Positions 62,161-64,000 of a stretch of DNA of 64,000 nt are shown piece after piece. Under the pieces are notes generated by a model. The model saw nothing but the letters and a program-made list of their open reading frames with translations, had not been told where the DNA came from and made no database searches. How positions within the stretch are numbered: position 1 is the stretch's first letter; every line of letters begins with the position of its first letter. The stretch comes from Microvirga ossetica (GTDB taxonomy: Bacteria > Pseudomonadota > Alphaproteobacteria > Rhizobiales > Beijerinckiaceae): positions 231,501 to 295,500 of the forward strand of contig NZ_CP016616.1 in the NCBI RefSeq assembly GCF_002741015.1. The letters are read 5' to 3'. Made by a program: the position numbers and the translations under genes.

Positions 62161-64000
62161 ATGGCTTTCACGATCTTCTCAGCAAGCGCCGAAGAGCGCG
62201 TCAGCGCCCTACAGACCAATGCCGGCCCGGATGCACCGTCGGTTACGAAACTGGCCGGCGGCGGGTGGCTCGTGACCTGGACCGCCAGGCCTGTCGCAGG
62301 CACAGGCGTCGATGTCTTCCAGCAGAAATACGACGCCGACGGCGAGCCCCAGTTCAAGGACCAGAGCGGCCGGCCGCAGGTCCGTCAGGTCAATGTTGAA
62401 ACCGGTGCCGACCATGTCATCCCATCGGTCAGGATTCTGGCGGATGGCGGATGGGTCGTTACCTGGACGGCATTCACAGGACCGGAGGGGGCTAATCACG
62501 ACATCTACCAGCAGCGCTTCAATGCGGCTGGCGAACCTCAGTTCAAGGATCAGGGCGGTCGGCAACAGGACCGGCTCGTCAGCGCCGGCACCGCCGGCGA
62601 TCCGGATCACAACCCGACCGTAACGGCCCTCCCCGCCGGCGACGGCGGCTGGATCGTGGCCTGGATCGGCCGCAATCAGGACGGCAGTTCCGGCGTCTAC
62701 CAGCAGCGCTACGGCGCGGACGGCGAGCCGCTGTTCAAGGATGGAACAGGAGAGCCGCAGGCCCAGCAGGTCGAGCCATTTGCTTATGCCGCAGTAAGCC
62801 GTCCGTCGGTGACGACCCTCGCCGATGGCGGCTGGATCGTGACATGGGCTGGCGCCAAGCAGGATGGAAGACCCGGCATCAACCAGCAATGGTATGACAA
62901 GAATGGCGTGCCGCAATTCACGGACGGAAACGGGCAGCCGCAGGGCCGCCCGGTGAGCAGGTCCTCTGACGGCGGCCCTTATGCTCCTTCGGTTGCTGCG
63001 TTGGCGGATGGTGGATGGCTGGTGACCTGGGTTCTCGTGAATGTCGGCGGGAGCACGATCTATCAGCAGCGCTATGACGAGAATGGCGAGGCGCTGTTCA
63101 AGGATGGAGGCGGACAACCTCAGGACCGGGTGGTGAACGTCTACTCGAACCACACGCAGAACAATCCCGTCGTGATGGCGCTGGCCGATGGCGGATGGGT
63201 GGTGACCTGGGGGTCCCGCGGTCAGGATGAAACGGTCCACTCCATCTACCAGCAGAAATACGATTCTGCCGGCAATCCGCAATTCACGAACCAGGATGGC
63301 GCCCCACTCGACTGGCGCGCGACCGTTCCGGCCGCGCATGCTCGGTTCCGGCAGGCGACGACCGCCCTCGATGACGGCGGCTGGGTGGTCACCTCCGTCG
63401 GAGCAAATGGGATCGACCATGCTATTTACCAGACCCGCTACGCATCGGCGGAAGTCCTCGGCGCCACCGCGGATTCCGCCATCGGGACAAGCGCGGACGA
63501 GGTCCTGAAGACCAGAGCGGGCGGCCTGTCGGCCGGGGACCTTCTCGACGGCCGCGCCGGCACGGACACCATCGAGATGATCTCCGCCGGCCTCCTCGAC
63601 CTGCGTGCGCCCACGACCCTGGTCAATTTCGAGATCCTGCGCGGCTCGGCCGGCGACGACCGCTTCGTGGTGGACCGCGCACGATTGTCGGCTTTCAAGA
63701 CCTATGACGGCGGCGCCGGCAGCGATGCCCTCGTGCTCGTGGGACGAAGCTTCGATCTTACCGGGATCGCCGTCACGAATGTGGAAGCCGTCGAGCTCTT
63801 CGATCCGGCCGGCACTCAACTGACCTTGGACGATCACGATACGGCTCTTCTCGTGCGCGGTCCGAACGGCCTCGACGATCACGTCACGCTCGTCCGCGGC
63901 GTCTTTCAATGGCCGGAGCGCGGCGCGCTCTTCAAGGCCGGAATCGAGACCGTCACCGACGATACCGGCACCTACACCAACGCCGCCCCGAAAGGCCTTT
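62161..64000 (+). CDS. Large repeat protein, probably secreted (partial, runs off the right edge)
   Basis: At least 613 residues, C-terminus missing. Seven tandem repeats of about 62 residues, each with a PSV..LADGGW(V/L)VTW core followed by YQQ(R/K)YD..G.PQF.D, occupy residues 25 to about 425. A different region follows (AIGTSADEVLKTRAGGLSAGDLLDGRAGTDTIEM, VNFEILRGSAGDDRFVVD) with RTX-like calcium-binding character (GGAGSDALVLVG). No N-terminal signal peptide. Proteins of this make-up are usually exported by type I secretion and act at the cell surface. The start follows a GGGGGAT stretch. Confidence 0.88.
   Translation, partial: MAFTIFSASAEERVSALQTNAGPDAPSVTKLAGGGWLVTWTARPVAGTGVDVFQQKYDADGEPQFKDQSGRPQVRQVNVETGADHVIPSVRILADGGWVVTWTAFTGPEGANHDIYQQRFNAAGEPQFKDQGGRQQDRLVSAGTAGDPDHNPTVTALPAGDGGWIVAWIGRNQDGSSGVYQQRYGADGEPLFKDGTGEPQAQQVEPFAYAAVSRPSVTTLADGGWIVTWAGAKQDGRPGINQQWYDKNGVPQFTDGNGQPQGRPVSRSSDGGPYAPSVAALADGGWLVTWVLVNVGGSTIYQQRYDENGEALFKDGGGQPQDRVVNVYSNHTQNNPVVMALADGGWVVTWGSRGQDETVHSIYQQKYDSAGNPQFTNQDGAPLDWRATVPAAHARFRQATTALDDGGWVVTSVGANGIDHAIYQTRYASAEVLGATADSAIGTSADEVLKTRAGGLSAGDLLDGRAGTDTIEMISAGLLDLRAPTTLVNFEILRGSAGDDRFVVDRARLSAFKTYDGGAGSDALVLVGRSFDLTGIAVTNVEAVELFDPAGTQLTLDDHDTALLVRGPNGLDDHVTLVRGVFQWPERGALFKAGIETVTDDTGTYTNAAPKGL

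Overview
The window reads as chromosome of a GC-rich alphaproteobacterium of the Hyphomicrobiales (Rhizobiales), most like Methylobacteriaceae such as Microvirga. This is inferred from codon use, from protein families (DUF6894, PaoABC-type molybdenum hydroxylase, short ArgC, NDUFS4-like protein) and from intergenic palindromes of the GCGGAAAAGTGGATCCGG and CTCATCCTGAGGAG types. No marker gene here fixes the genus.

Region by region. 1-3.9 kb: the start of an unknown gene, a prolyl oligopeptidase and two small hypotheticals. 3.9-9.3 kb: a tightly overlapping six-gene operon for a molybdenum hydroxylase (2Fe-2S, FAD and molybdopterin subunits) with its own XdhC halves and a MocA-like cytidylyltransferase. 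9.5-22.4 kb: an electron-transport block with Alternative Complex III (actABCDEF), a caa3-type oxidase (coxB with fused cytochrome c; coxA fused to coxIII), a CtaG assembly factor, an extra c-type cytochrome and a small unknown membrane protein. 22.5-25.6 kb: FdhD and an FdhF/YdeP-family molybdopterin oxidoreductase. 25.7-26.3 kb: tRNA-Arg, an NDUFS4-like protein and tRNA-Pro.

26.8-40.6 kb is mixed: a beta-helix/RTX protein, an IS630-family insertion with intact inverted repeats, a PilZ protein beside a diguanylate cyclase, a double cold-shock protein, a sirtuin, a probable arginine/agmatine catabolic unit (Lrp regulator, ornithine aminotransferase, ureohydrolase), a lone acyl-carrier-like protein, DgoA aldolase and a second GGDEF protein with a variant motif.

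40.7-47.84 kb is a 7.1-kb integrative element inserted in the 3' end of tRNA-Glu. An 18-bp direct repeat marks its ends, a tyrosine integrase lies at the left end, and GGGGGACAC repeats near both ends look like integrase arm sites. It carries a serine recombinase, five poorly characterised minus-strand genes, a 50-bp tandem repeat array, several perfect inverted repeats and, next to the right end, a nucleoside-deoxyribosyltransferase/TIR-like protein. That last gene is the best candidate for an undescribed defence function in the window.

47.9-61.8 kb returns to core genome: recJ, a GNAT acetyltransferase, glpX, hom, an AlaC-like aminotransferase, phaC, a FadL-type porin, a fumarylacetoacetate hydrolase family enzyme, argC, rpsI and rplM. 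The window ends inside a large repeat protein with seven copies of a roughly 62-residue GGW(V/L)VTW repeat.
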